The notes under the pieces are model-generated. The model saw only the letters and a list, made by a program, of their open reading frames with translations. It had not been told where the DNA came from and did no database searches. From Bacteroidia bacterium (lineage in GTDB: Bacteria > Bacteroidota > Bacteroidia > NS11-12g > UBA9320), in contig JABDQY010000288.1 of assembly GCA_013042025.1 (NCBI GenBank), positions 1-12,011 of the forward strand: 12,011 nt of DNA, read 5' to 3'. A program made the translations under genes and the position numbers. Position 1 is the stretch's first letter. Every line of letters begins with the position of its first letter. This document shows, one piece after another, positions 1-8,223 of the stretch.

Positions 1-767
1 TTGATGAAGAAGGCAATGTTAATCTACTTGGTTTGGAAGGGGAGCAGGTGTATAGTAAGCTAGTTACGACTGGAGTGAGTAGAATCGTTTATGGAAATGA
101 AGATTTGGAAGAGCTTTTAGCAGTAAGCAAAAACTTTGAAAGTGAGGTTTTGGAGAATGTAAATGACATACAAACGCAAGAAGCGTCGTATAACAAACGT
201 CAAAGGAAGAGAAAGAAAAGAAGAGAGCGAAAGCTTACAGCTGAGCAGAAAGCATACAATGAAGTAGCAAAACGGGCAGCTTTAAATGCCAACTTTATTG
301 CATACAGTGGGATTGATGAAAATGGAGATGCAATTATTGTATTAGAAGAGCAACATTTAGTTGTTGTTACTACAACCACAACTGACGCAAATGGAAATAC
401 AACCACCACTACCACATATTATTATCACTACGATGATTTGATAATGGCAAAGTTTATTGATGATGAAGTGGTTCAGAATTACTATAAAAAGAGTTTTGTT
501 TCTGTGAATGTGCCTCTCCAAAAAAGCTTAGATGTATTGCTCAAGGATGGAGAAATTAACATTATGACTCAAGGGCATATTGTTAAAACGGATTATGATT
601 TACAGAATGTAAAAGATTATGAACTAAAGGCGTTTGAACGAAAGGATCGAATTCCTGGAATGCGTAAGAAATTCTTTACGTATCGTAAAACGATAGATGA
701 AAATACAATTTTGGCACCTGCTCAATTCAGAAGAAAAGTAGCTTGGTACAAGATCAGTATTAAATAA
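1..767 (+). CDS. Unrecognised protein, 5' end outside the window
   Basis: The reading frame is open from base 3 to the TAA at 765-767, so about 254 C-terminal residues are visible and the true start lies upstream. A TTG at base 33 could be read as a start, but the protein-like residues before it make that unlikely. The visible part has an acidic first stretch, then a strongly basic cluster (bases about 195-233, mostly Lys and Arg), then a Val/Thr/Tyr tract built as five Thr, an Asp-Ala-Asn-Gly-Asn turn, six Thr and three Tyr (bases about 369-431), and a mixed charged C-terminal part of about 110 residues. I see no membrane segment, catalytic motif or sorting domain. The Thr/turn/Thr layout would suit a beta hairpin, which is inference. 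The gene ends exactly where the convergent L,D-transpeptidase gene ends. Function unknown. Confidence 0.8.
   Translation, partial: DEEGNVNLLGLEGEQVYSKLVTTGVSRIVYGNEDLEELLAVSKNFESEVLENVNDIQTQEASYNKRQRKRKKRRERKLTAEQKAYNEVAKRAALNANFIAYSGIDENGDAIIVLEEQHLVVVTTTTTDANGNTTTTTTYYYHYDDLIMAKFIDDEVVQNYYKKSFVSVNVPLQKSLDVLLKDGEINIMTQGHIVKTDYDLQNVKDYELKAFERKDRIPGMRKKFFTYRKTIDENTILAPAQFRRKVAWYKISIK
369..431 (+). repeat. Low-complexity Thr/Tyr-coding tract
   Basis: This stretch of ACA/ACC/ACT codons encodes two runs of Thr (five and six residues) on either side of an Asp-Ala-Asn-Gly-Asn turn, followed by three Tyr. Codon use is mixed, so it is not a pure microsatellite. It lies inside the unrecognised first gene. 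Confidence 0.7.
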
Positions 768-1403
768 TTAATCGTAAATCCACAAGAGCACCGGTTTCGA
801 GCTGTTTTCAATCATTGGTTCTAGTTGTTCTAGAACTTCTGGAGAAACCGTAGGGCACCCTTGGCTTAAGCAGATATCATCTTCTTGTTCCTCATTTGGT
901 ATACATGGATGACCATGTAAAACCACAAAACGAGCTTGTGCATTGCTATTGCATGAATCCAAGCCTGTGAGTTTAAATGAACTCCCAAAACTACCAGTAT
1001 AATGACCACCTATAGCATAATGACCTAGCGATGAGCAATTGCTCCCAATTTCATTGCTGAATGTAGCAAAACGGTCTTCAGTACCTTTACAATGGCCATG
1101 AGCCACTAATCCTCGTATCAAAGTATCTTGGGTCAATAAATTGATTGCAAACAGACGAAAGTTCCCAGAATGAGGAGCTAGGTTTACGAGTATTGCTAAT
1201 TCTTTAGAGAAATTGTTGTCATCGCAATATGCAAATACATCTTGTAGTGTAATGGTGTCGTTTTGATTTGGAATGAAAGTAATTGGGATGTCAATGTGTT
1301 CCTGAGCATCTGCCTTTTGCACATTATCCGTACACGAAGAAATACTTAGAGTGAACCCTAATCCGATTAGAATAAGAAATTTTGAAGTTCGATTAGTGAA
1401 CAT
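768..1403 (-). CDS. L,D-transpeptidase (YkuD_2-type) lipoprotein
   Basis: This is a predicted murein L,D-transpeptidase of the kind found in Bacteroidota, about 211 residues, acting on peptidoglycan stem peptides in the periplasm. The N-terminus has Arg and Lys, a hydrophobic stretch, and a lipobox ending Ile-Ser-Ser-Cys (Cys24), so it is probably a lipoprotein. The catalytic part shows the family pattern: SLGHYAIGG near residue 125, VVLHGHP with His163, and SQGCPTVS with the presumed nucleophile Cys183. The family's typical end, KPVLLWIY, is present. I chose the ATG at 1403 over the in-frame TTG at 1427 because the ATG gives a normal signal sequence. This start overlaps the 3' end of the ZIP gene by 11 bp, so translation is probably coupled. 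Family membership is well supported; the actual substrate is inferred. Confidence 0.88.
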   Translation of the reverse strand: MFTNRTSKFLILIGLGFTLSISSCTDNVQKADAQEHIDIPITFIPNQNDTITLQDVFAYCDDNNFSKELAILVNLAPHSGNFRLFAINLLTQDTLIRGLVAHGHCKGTEDRFATFSNEIGSNCSSLGHYAIGGHYTGSFGSSFKLTGLDSCNSNAQARFVVLHGHPCIPNEEQEDDICLSQGCPTVSPEVLEQLEPMIENSSKPVLLWIYD

Positions 1404-2109
1404 GAATATTGACTGCCAATAGTGCAATGATTAAACCAATTGCTATAGCAACGAGTTTATATCGACCGTAAGTATGACTTTCATTATTTTCAAACAAAAT
1501 TGTTGTAGAAATATGCAAGAATACACCAATTACAATGGAAATTACAGCAGTAAATGCATCGCTATATTCAACCAATTGGTTGCCAATAATCATTCCAAGC
1601 GGAACCATTATCGCATATAACGCAATCCATAAGTAATTGCTCTTCGTTTTGGAGTGAACGCTTTTTAAAACTACAGCTAACGCAAATGCCGCAGGTAATT
1701 CATGCAATCCAATGGCGAAAACAAGATTGTTTCGTGTTTCTTCAGAAAATGCATCACCTCCTAATCCAAAACCTTCAAGCAATGCGTGCAAGCTCAATGC
1801 AAAAAACACAGATATTGGAAATCCTTTTTTAAACTCATGAAAGTGTAAATGACCGTGTTCAATACCTTTACTGAAAAAGTCAACTATAATTTGTAAAAAG
1901 AATCCAGCGAGAATGTAATACCCAGCTTTATGTCCCATACGCTCATACACTTCAGGTATAAGATTAAGAATCGTAATAGAAATTAAGAAGGCACCACTAA
2001 AAGCTAGAAAAAGCTTCAGTTGTTTTGTTTTATGAGACTGGATATTTAAACCCACAATTCCTCCCATAAATGGGAAGAAGAAAAGAAGAAATAACCACCA
2101 GAATTGCAT
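1393..2109 (-). CDS. ZIP family metal (zinc) transporter
   Basis: This 238-residue inner-membrane protein has about eight hydrophobic segments, the usual number for ZIP transporters, which carry divalent metals such as zinc into the cytoplasm. The two metal-site helices are visible: HALLEG (His108, Glu112) and HELPAAFAL (His136, Glu137). A loop before them is His-rich (EHGHLHFHE, residues 84-92), typical of the variable ZIP metal-binding loop. The C-terminus ends HVH. The ATG at 2109 is the only good start. An imperfect -7 box, TACATTCG, lies just upstream at 2117-2124. The gene overlaps the following L,D-transpeptidase gene by 11 bp. Metal specificity cannot be read from the sequence; zinc is the commonest substrate of the family. 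Confidence 0.92.
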   Translation of the reverse strand: MQFWWLFLLFFFPFMGGIVGLNIQSHKTKQLKLFLAFSGAFLISITILNLIPEVYERMGHKAGYYILAGFFLQIIVDFFSKGIEHGHLHFHEFKKGFPISVFFALSLHALLEGFGLGGDAFSEETRNNLVFAIGLHELPAAFALAVVLKSVHSKTKSNYLWIALYAIMVPLGMIIGNQLVEYSDAFTAVISIVIGVFLHISTTILFENNESHTYGRYKLVAIAIGLIIALLAVNIHVH

Positions 2110-2116
2110 AGGGCTG

Positions 2117-2124
2117 CGAATGTA
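2117..2124 (-). promoter_or_regulatory. Possible weak -7 box before the ZIP gene
   Basis: TACATTCG on the - strand matches the Bacteroidota -7 consensus TAnnTTTG with one mismatch. It ends 7 bases before the ZIP ATG, and I see no -33 TTG at the usual distance. It is listed because the same form occurs before the esterase gene; support is weak. Confidence 0.2.
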
Positions 2125-2189
2125 GGAATTTACTTAGTTGTTTTGACTAAAACCAAAAGTCATTTCTAAAAAAAAGCTAGAACTGGAAA

Positions 2190-2633
2190 CTACAATCCGG
2201 TTTGAGAAAGTAAGTCCTCAGTATAGATTTTGTAGTTCAGTAAAATTGCTTCCCAACCATTTTCCTGCATTTCAAGCGGATTTTCATCTTCGGCATCAAA
2301 TGTTTGCGTTATGGTTGTGGTACCATCTTTATAATCGAAATGTATGGTAACCTCTCGGTCGTCTTCAAGGATGTATGAAATGGATTTATGTTCTTCAATT
2401 TTTGAATAAATACCTTCAAAATCAAACCCAAAAGAACCGTCTTTTGCGGCCATTCTGGTTGAAAATGTACCTCCTTCTTCAAAATTGTTTGTAGCTCTTG
2501 GACAGTGCCAATCGTCACTGGCATAGTACCAATTTATGATATGTTCTGGAGTTATCCAACAGTGCCATATTTGATTTATTTCACCCTGAATGTCAATACT
2601 TACTGTAATTTTTGGAGCTTTAGCTTGTATCAT
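2190..2633 (-). CDS. SRPBCC / AHSA1-domain protein
   Basis: This is a 147-residue soluble protein of the START/Bet v1-like SRPBCC superfamily, AHSA1 (activator of Hsp90 ATPase homologue 1-like) branch. The hallmarks are the N-terminal beta strand leading into IWHCWITPEHIINWY (the family's 'W..T.pe.l..Ww' helix), a middle F..GG.F..rM segment followed by F.G.Y, and the C-terminal helix beginning NGWEAILLNYKIY. Members form a hydrophobic pocket and are often linked to small-molecule binding; many bacterial ones have no known ligand. No signal peptide is present, so it is cytoplasmic. The start lies 10 bp after the stop of the upstream esterase gene, so the two are probably co-transcribed, although a cytoplasmic partner for a secreted esterase is not an obvious pairing. 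Confidence 0.88.
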   Translation of the reverse strand: MIQAKAPKITVSIDIQGEINQIWHCWITPEHIINWYYASDDWHCPRATNNFEEGGTFSTRMAAKDGSFGFDFEGIYSKIEEHKSISYILEDDREVTIHFDYKDGTTTITQTFDAEDENPLEMQENGWEAILLNYKIYTEDLLSQTGL

Positions 2634-2643
2634 AATTTTCCCG

Positions 2644-4074
2644 TTAATTATTAATGATAAGTCGTCGTATAATTACACCTTTATCGGTATGAATAGAGCA
2701 TAAATATACACTATTTTCCAATTTTAGGTTGGTTATGGTATAACTTTTTAGGTTACCAACAGCGTATGTGGAGTGCAATTTTCCTAATGTATTATAGATA
2801 GAAATACTTTGAATTTGTGCATTTGTTTCAACTGTAATTCGCGATGCAGCAGGGTTGGGATAAAGCACTCCAATCACTTCATTTATCTGCTTTACTTGGT
2901 CCACAATAACACAATCGGTTGTGTCTATTTTAGATGCAAAATAGGTTGCCATATTCCATGTTCGATTCCAATTATCCAGTTGATGTCCTCCTTGACTAGG
3001 ATTGGCAATTTGACCTGCACAATCGGTATAGTTTTTCGTTGAATCAAAAAGGAAATCAACCTTCGTAAAACCAGATGTTTGGGTTGCCCAATCTCTTATT
3101 GTTGGCGAGCTATATGCATAGGGTCGATTAATAATTCCTTGATTGCAAAGAGAATACAAACATGATGAAAATCCATCAAAAACCTTCCTGTTTATGTTGT
3201 ATGGAACAATTAAGTCATTTGGTTGATGAAAACCATAGATTGCCGCACTGTGATTGCCGTCGTTGCTGTCCAGAAGATTGAAGAACATCCCTCCAAACAA
3301 GTTTCCTACTCCACGAATGCGAAAAGGTGATGTTGCAGGCTGATTCAAATCTCCATCTAAATTCCCTAATGAAGCCCGTTCTAAGTTCATTGAAGCAATC
3401 GAAGAATCCCAACCATATTTCTTGATACATCCATTTTCATAAATCACATTTGGAGCTAAAGCGTCAGGTAAAGCATCAGCAAAAGATTTCCATTCACTCT
3501 CGTGATCTAAAAACGCTGAACCCAATGCGGTAAATCCACCTGCACTAAATCCAGTTGTGAATATATTTTGAACATTGATATTAAAATTTTCTCGTTGATT
3601 CACCATGTATCGAATAGCACCTTTTGTATCTTGTACTGCTCTGTAATAAGCTCGATACCATTCACTAGTATCTTGAGCATTAAGACAGTTCCATTCAATA
3701 TCAAAAATAGGAGAGATATTGCAGTTCCAATTGGAGTTTGTTTGAAACATTCCCAACCTGTAATTTGGAGCTACTGCTACATAACCTCGCTTTGCAAAGT
3801 CTTCCATTAAGCGTTGCACTTCACCAACGCTTTTGTCTCCAGACAACCAAGCTCCTCCAAAGAGTACTATTACCAAAGGTCTTCCGCACATTGGTGGAGT
3901 ATCATTGGTAGGATAGGCAATATCCATAGTAAGTGTTCTGGAGTTTCCTGCAAAATCAATTGCAGTTCCGAAAACGGAGTCACGGTCAATTTGAATTTGA
4001 TAGGTAGTATCTACCCATTTTTGAGCATATAGAATGCTTGGAAATAGGAGTAGTATAAGAAGAAGTTTTTTCAT
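2644..4074 (-). CDS. Secreted alpha/beta-hydrolase esterase with T9SS sorting domain
   Basis: This 476-residue exported esterase or carboxylesterase-like hydrolase starts with a clear Sec signal peptide (MKKLLLILLL..., probable cleavage after the Ala near residue 17). The hydrolase core has an oxyanion-hole strand VLFGGAW (residues about 70-76), the nucleophile elbow GFSAGG with Ser177, a probable acid Asp287 in PNDLIVP, and a probable base His364 in QGGHQL. Several Cys residues could form disulfides. From about residue 403 the sequence YPNPA...ITVE, then ISIYNTLGK and a final IIRRLIINN, fits a type A T9SS C-terminal sorting domain, so the enzyme should cross the outer membrane and be attached or released. 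The natural substrate is unknown. It has 63 bp upstream to the YgiQ stop, and an imperfect -7 box lies there. Confidence 0.88.
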   Translation of the reverse strand: MKKLLLILLLFPSILYAQKWVDTTYQIQIDRDSVFGTAIDFAGNSRTLTMDIAYPTNDTPPMCGRPLVIVLFGGAWLSGDKSVGEVQRLMEDFAKRGYVAVAPNYRLGMFQTNSNWNCNISPIFDIEWNCLNAQDTSEWYRAYYRAVQDTKGAIRYMVNQRENFNINVQNIFTTGFSAGGFTALGSAFLDHESEWKSFADALPDALAPNVIYENGCIKKYGWDSSIASMNLERASLGNLDGDLNQPATSPFRIRGVGNLFGGMFFNLLDSNDGNHSAAIYGFHQPNDLIVPYNINRKVFDGFSSCLYSLCNQGIINRPYAYSSPTIRDWATQTSGFTKVDFLFDSTKNYTDCAGQIANPSQGGHQLDNWNRTWNMATYFASKIDTTDCVIVDQVKQINEVIGVLYPNPAASRITVETNAQIQSISIYNTLGKLHSTYAVGNLKSYTITNLKLENSVYLCSIHTDKGVIIRRLIINN

Positions 4075-4080
4075 GAATTA

Positions 4081-4088
4081 CGAAGATA
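4081..4088 (-). promoter_or_regulatory. Possible -7 box of the esterase gene
   Basis: TATCTTCG (- strand) differs from TAnnTTTG at one position and is followed by T, as in the extended consensus. It ends 6 bases before the esterase ATG, implying almost no leader. No -33 TTG is seen about 19 bases upstream, so the call is tentative. Confidence 0.3.
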
Positions 4089-4137
4089 GAATAATTATCA
4101 GATGCCTTATGAAATTTACAGCACGCTAAAACACGTG

Positions 4138-6111
4138 TCACCTTCTTTTCTTGCCACCTCGTTTTCCTTTTTTGGTTCTTGGGGTAACATATTGTTCCAT
4201 GCCTTGGTTGTTGGGATTGCCGTGCTTCTTTATGAATCGCTTGGCTTTGCCTTTGTATCGTTTGCTAGGTTTGTCTGACTTAAGCAGCACATTTACCAAA
4301 TGAGCTTGCTTTGTTCCGTTTAAACGGTCGCGAATCCATTGGTGGTTTTCGGGTTTGTACCAAAAGAAAAACTTATGCTGATTTTGCTTTTCGTTCTTAG
4401 TTTTTGGTACATAGTATTCTTGCAACTTGTAGGGATGATAACCGCTGTAATAGATTACCGTAGCTACCGTCATGGGAGTAGGAGTGAAGTCTTGTACTTG
4501 CTCCAACTGAAACCCCATGTCTTTGGTCTCGGCGGCTAAGTTAGCCATGTCTTCCACCTTACACGCTGGGTGACTCGATATAAAATACGGTATTAACTTT
4601 TGATTGAGGTTGTATTTTTTATCGATTTTGTCGTACAGTTTTTTAAAGGATTTGAAATGCTCAAACTTGGGTTTACGCATTACTTTTAAAGTGTCGTCTG
4701 AGGTATGCTCTGGTGCAACTTTTAGTCTTCCTGAAACATGCCTAGTTTGCACTTGCTCCAAGTAGTCGTACATGTCCTTAGAATCGCCTTTTTTGTTATA
4801 TGATTTGGTTAGTAAATCATAACGAATACCAGAACCAATAAATGCTTTCTTGATTTTTGGATTGGCATCTACTTTACGGTATAAATCCGTCATTGCCTTA
4901 TGACTGGTATCCAAATTATCGCAAACCACAGGATGAATACATGAAGGAGCAATACACTTATCACAAATCGACAGGTCTTTGCCTTTCATCTTGTACATGT
5001 TTGCCGATGGTCCGGCTAAGTCGGTGAGGTATCCCTTGAAATCAGGCATTTCAGTTACCGCATCTACTTCTTTAAGAATAGATTCTTCAGAACGACTGGC
5101 AATAAATTTTCCTTGATGAGCAGAAATAGTACAGAAGCTGCAGCCTCCAAAACATCCCCTGTGGGTGTTAATAGAGAACTTAATCATATCATATGCAGGA
5201 ATTGCACCGCGTTTCTTATACTTCGGGTGAGGCATACGTGTAAAAGGCAAATCAAACGATCGATCCACCTCATTCTCCGTCATGGTTGCAAAAGGTGGGT
5301 TAATGATTAAGTTTTTAGAATATGTGTTCTGAATAATTCGTTTTGCTTGAACGCTATTCGACTCCTGTTCTACATGTTTAAAATTAGAGGCAAACGCTTT
5401 TTTATCTTCCAGACATACCTCGTGTGAATTCAATTCAATGTCTTTCCAATTTTTGTTTTTTGGGATACCATCTTCTGTCGGACGTTGATACGCAGTTTGC
5501 TTAATCATCGTCAACTGGTGAAACGGAACACCTTTCTTCAGTAAAGCTAACACTTCTCTTAGAGGTTGCTCTCCCATGCCATACACCAACAAATCTGCTT
5601 CGCTTGATTCTAGGATGTTAGGCATTAGTTTGTCACTCCAATAATCATAATGTGTTATTCTTCTCAAGGATGCTTCAATGCCACCAATGAGCACTGGAAC
5701 CTCTGGATAGAGTTTCTTTAAGATTTTGGAATAGACTGTTAGAGCATAATCCGGTCTAAAATTGGATGCTCCTCCAGGTGAATATGCATCGGTTGAACGC
5801 TTTCGTTTTCCAGCAGTATAATGATTTACCATGGAATCCATGTTTCCAGAAGTAACTCCAAAAAAATACTTGGGAGCACCTAGTTTTTTGAAATCCCGTA
5901 AATCGTCTTGCCAATTCGGTTGTGGAATGATAGCAACGGTAAAACCTTCAGTTTCAATAATACGTCCAATAACAGCTGCTCCAAATGAGGGATGATCGAT
6001 GTAGGCATCACCTGTAATCAAAATAACATCCAATTGACCCCAACCACGAGCTTCTACCTCTTTTTTGGTAATAGGTAGCCAAGCTGATATAGGACGTTCA
6101 CTCATTTGCAT
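4138..6111 (-). CDS. YgiQ family radical SAM protein (UPF0313)
   Basis: This is a large cytoplasmic radical S-adenosylmethionine protein of the YgiQ family (about 657 residues). The N-terminal part carries the family block TGDAYIDHPSFGAAVIGR and TSGNMDSMVNHYT. The radical SAM core starts with HRGCFGGCSFCT, whose three Cys (320, 324, 327) should bind the [4Fe-4S] cluster. A further Cys group (CDKCIAPSCIHPVVC, about 60 residues later) could hold a second metal site. The C-terminal tail is Lys/Arg/Gly-rich, as in many homologues. The reaction of the family is not firmly established. A TTG at 6123 is in frame, but it lies inside a perfect -7 box, so the start is the ATG at 6111 or the one at 6105 (MSERPIS). 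It is flanked by unrelated genes with their own candidate promoters. Confidence 0.92.
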   Translation of the reverse strand: MQMSERPISAWLPITKKEVEARGWGQLDVILITGDAYIDHPSFGAAVIGRIIETEGFTVAIIPQPNWQDDLRDFKKLGAPKYFFGVTSGNMDSMVNHYTAGKRKRSTDAYSPGGASNFRPDYALTVYSKILKKLYPEVPVLIGGIEASLRRITHYDYWSDKLMPNILESSEADLLVYGMGEQPLREVLALLKKGVPFHQLTMIKQTAYQRPTEDGIPKNKNWKDIELNSHEVCLEDKKAFASNFKHVEQESNSVQAKRIIQNTYSKNLIINPPFATMTENEVDRSFDLPFTRMPHPKYKKRGAIPAYDMIKFSINTHRGCFGGCSFCTISAHQGKFIASRSEESILKEVDAVTEMPDFKGYLTDLAGPSANMYKMKGKDLSICDKCIAPSCIHPVVCDNLDTSHKAMTDLYRKVDANPKIKKAFIGSGIRYDLLTKSYNKKGDSKDMYDYLEQVQTRHVSGRLKVAPEHTSDDTLKVMRKPKFEHFKSFKKLYDKIDKKYNLNQKLIPYFISSHPACKVEDMANLAAETKDMGFQLEQVQDFTPTPMTVATVIYYSGYHPYKLQEYYVPKTKNEKQNQHKFFFWYKPENHQWIRDRLNGTKQAHLVNVLLKSDKPSKRYKGKAKRFIKKHGNPNNQGMEQYVTPRTKKGKRGGKKRR

Positions 6112-6119
6112 TTGCGATA

Positions 6120-6128
6120 ACAAAAGTA
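6120..6128 (-). promoter_or_regulatory. Bacteroidota -7 promoter box of the YgiQ gene
   Basis: TACTTTTGT on the - strand is a full match to TAnnTTTGY. It is 8 bases from the ATG at 6111 and 14 from that at 6105. The expected transcription start would be roughly at 6112-6117, so the message would have little or no leader and the TTG at 6123 could not be a start. The -33 region holds only a TTC, not a TTG. Confidence 0.6.
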
Positions 6129-6159
6129 GGGTATTCTATGCGATAGGAAGTTGTGAATG

Positions 6160-7563
6160 CTAGTCTAACTTATAAATGCCATAATGCTCATCCACATACA
6201 CCGCTTCATACTGCGGGAATTTTTGATCGAGTCTGTGAAAGTCGATGATGAGATATGCAGCACCTTTCGTTTTAAGAGAGTCCATAAATTGGCTGTCAAT
6301 TACGTTTTCGTTATAAACCGTCCATCCCTTTTTATGCGAGAAGTACATGTCTTGAGGCGACTGTCCACCATTGATTACTATTAGATCGCCTTTAGGGATA
6401 AACGCTGCAGTTCTGTCTTCCAATTCCAATTTGTATTTCTGATCGTCATCAATAAAAAAGTCGTGTTGGTTATTGGCAATATTCTCAACCGAAATAAAAA
6501 TCAAGATGAGATATTGATACCGCAATGGAATTTTTGTAAGAGCATATCCTGCCAACAACGCCATAACGGGTGTAAAAGGAATAACGTAATAACTATGAAC
6601 AGCAAATACAAGACCTGTTTTAATGATAAAGACAATGAACACAACAGTGATAATAGACAAACCCCATTTCACCATTTTACGATCACTTTTTATTATGAAA
6701 TAGATACCTGCTATGAAGAAAGCAGTAGCGATAAACGAACGGAAGGCATTGAAATAGAATTTTTCCAATAACTGAGGAATGTGGTCTTTTAATTCCATTA
6801 AACCTTCTCTCAATCCACGTGGATGATACAATTGATATTGATAGGTGTCTAATAGGTATGGAACCCAATAGAAATACCATAAGCAAACAATAGCAAATGA
6901 GATTATCCCAGCTCCATATACCGCTAGCTTTCGGTTCATCGGAATTTCTTTAATAAATAAAGTTACTGCCAAAACACCAAACAAGGAGAGTGCAGGAATT
7001 TTGCACAAAATGCCCAAGGTAGTAAGTATGAAATAGAGAATTAAATGAAATTTCTTTCCATCTTTTAAGTAGGTGTAGGCATAGTATAAACCAATCATTA
7101 CCAGAGCAATACTAAATGTGTCGGGCATAATTTTCCGTGAGAATGAAAACCATATAGACATGGAAAGTATGATGGTAGCGTTGAATGCTGTTTGCTTATT
7201 GAAAATCTTGTCGATCAGTTTATAGAAATAGAAGATTCCGATGGTACAAAAAATGAGATTAATTAATCGTCCGTACCAATGGGCATATCCAAAAACACTT
7301 GCTACGAGGTAGGTGAGGTAATTGAGCAAAGGAAATTCGGAACCCATGATCCCGGTTTTTTCACCGCCCATATCAATACGTGGGTAGAAGATATTGGCAT
7401 CAATTTCTAAGAAATTACGTGCCACCATGTTTGTAAGACTTTGACGCCAGTTATGACCAGCTTCAAGCGGAGCATCGGTAATCCCAATTAAGCGAAGGAC
7501 AAAGAGAAAGATTAACCAAAAACGAATGTCAGTTAGTAGTGCTAAAAATCTCTTTTTGTTCAT
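6160..7563 (-). CDS. GT39-like integral membrane glycosyltransferase
   Basis: This is a 467-residue polytopic inner-membrane protein resembling the ArnT/PMT-like family 39 glycosyltransferases, which move a sugar from a lipid-phosphate donor to an acceptor on the outer face of the membrane. There are about ten hydrophobic helices between residues 12 and 360, then a soluble region of about 100 residues. The first loop has Asp30, Glu34 and the motif GHNWRQ (36-41), where family members hold their acidic catalytic residue and conserved acceptor-side residues; GSEFPLLNYL (about 74-83) and HWYGRLINL (about 95-103) follow. No glycan cluster surrounds it, so the donor and acceptor are unknown. ATG at 7563, with a candidate -7 box 14 bases upstream. 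The exact family is likely but not certain; the membrane topology is clear. Confidence 0.82.
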   Translation of the reverse strand: MNKKRFLALLTDIRFWLIFLFVLRLIGITDAPLEAGHNWRQSLTNMVARNFLEIDANIFYPRIDMGGEKTGIMGSEFPLLNYLTYLVASVFGYAHWYGRLINLIFCTIGIFYFYKLIDKIFNKQTAFNATIILSMSIWFSFSRKIMPDTFSIALVMIGLYYAYTYLKDGKKFHLILYFILTTLGILCKIPALSLFGVLAVTLFIKEIPMNRKLAVYGAGIISFAIVCLWYFYWVPYLLDTYQYQLYHPRGLREGLMELKDHIPQLLEKFYFNAFRSFIATAFFIAGIYFIIKSDRKMVKWGLSIITVVFIVFIIKTGLVFAVHSYYVIPFTPVMALLAGYALTKIPLRYQYLILIFISVENIANNQHDFFIDDDQKYKLELEDRTAAFIPKGDLIVINGGQSPQDMYFSHKKGWTVYNENVIDSQFMDSLKTKGAAYLIIDFHRLDQKFPQYEAVYVDEHYGIYKLD

Positions 7564-7577
7564 GGTTAACTTGGGGT

Positions 7578-7585
7578 CAAAAATA
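7578..7585 (-). promoter_or_regulatory. Candidate -7 box of the glycosyltransferase gene
   Basis: TATTTTTG on the - strand matches TAnnTTTG exactly, though the next base is A rather than a pyrimidine. A TTTC about 18 bases upstream may serve as a poor -33 element. The ATG follows after 14 bases. Confidence 0.4.
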
Positions 7586-7647
7586 CCAAATTATAACTCA
7601 TGAAATAGTGTTCTTAAAACCAGGTAAGCTTATTTAAAAGATTTACA

Positions 7648-8190
7648 TCACCAAGGTGAATCGCTGTAGTACATTGCAACGGATAATGTATAGTCATCAC
7701 AACTCCAATTTCCAGTATGTGGTTTTACCTCTATACTAAACATGTTGTCGTCGTTAAACCCTAGCGTTCCTTGCCAAGTTACTTCAATGCTTTCATCCAT
7801 ATCACCGCGATTTTCCGATTGATCATACAATGCACCATCAGCACTGTAGATAAACAAATCGTAGTCCAAGTTGGTAGGATTTTCCAATCTAAAAATTACT
7901 TTAAAATACTGTGGAGAACTAGGGATGCCCATATGTGTGCCTTCTATTGTTTCAATGGAATAAAAATCAACATCGCCATCCGTAGAAATAGTTGCAGTAA
8001 ATGAAACTGAATCTTCTTCAATCGCAGCTAGTTCATAACTACTTTCAATGGAATTGTTGGTCTCGTACATGTCTGGAGTACACTTTACTTCTGGTTCAGG
8101 TTCCGCTTCTGAACCACAATTGCCAAAGAGTAGAATTACAGCTAAAACTAGAACTAACGGAGAGTACTTTTGAAAAATATTTTTGCTCAT
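7648..8190 (-). CDS. Lipoprotein with PPC-like beta-sandwich domain
   Basis: This 180-residue protein has Lys residues, a hydrophobic stretch (about 11-23) and a Cys25 in LLFGNC that looks like a lipobox, although Asn just before the Cys is unusual. The acidic run directly after it (Glu-Ala-Glu-Pro-Glu-Pro-Glu) resembles the acidic signals that send some Bacteroidota lipoproteins to the cell surface; surface exposure is inference. Residues about 37-175 look like a bacterial pre-peptidase C-terminal (PPC)-type domain: YETNNSIESSYEL at the start, then DGDVDFYSIE, LDYDLFIYSADG and FSIEVKPHTG. Such domains usually accompany secreted peptidases, but here no catalytic domain is attached. A perfect -7 box lies about 36 bases upstream of the ATG. 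It does not share an operon spacing with the genes on either side. Confidence 0.8.
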   Translation of the reverse strand: MSKNIFQKYSPLVLVLAVILLFGNCGSEAEPEPEVKCTPDMYETNNSIESSYELAAIEEDSVSFTATISTDGDVDFYSIETIEGTHMGIPSSPQYFKVIFRLENPTNLDYDLFIYSADGALYDQSENRGDMDESIEVTWQGTLGFNDDNMFSIEVKPHTGNWSCDDYTLSVAMYYSDSPW

Positions 8191-8223
8191 AACATAGTGT
8201 TTAAATTGTTCAAATAAGTAACT

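Noticed and set aside
200..415. Open frame on the - strand opposite the Thr/Tyr tract, giving poly-Val runs
   Set aside because: It is the antisense of the low-complexity tract and a basic cluster; the + strand frame extends through the window edge and is the better gene.
2168..2192. Run of eight T on the - strand after the SRPBCC stop, as a terminator
   Set aside because: The preceding bases form no stable stem; only a few pairs around CTAG are possible.
7649..7660. Palindrome TCACCAAGGTGA at the end of the lipoprotein gene
   Set aside because: The arms are five bases with a two-base loop, it lies in the last codons, and no T-run follows, so neither a terminator nor an operator is supported.
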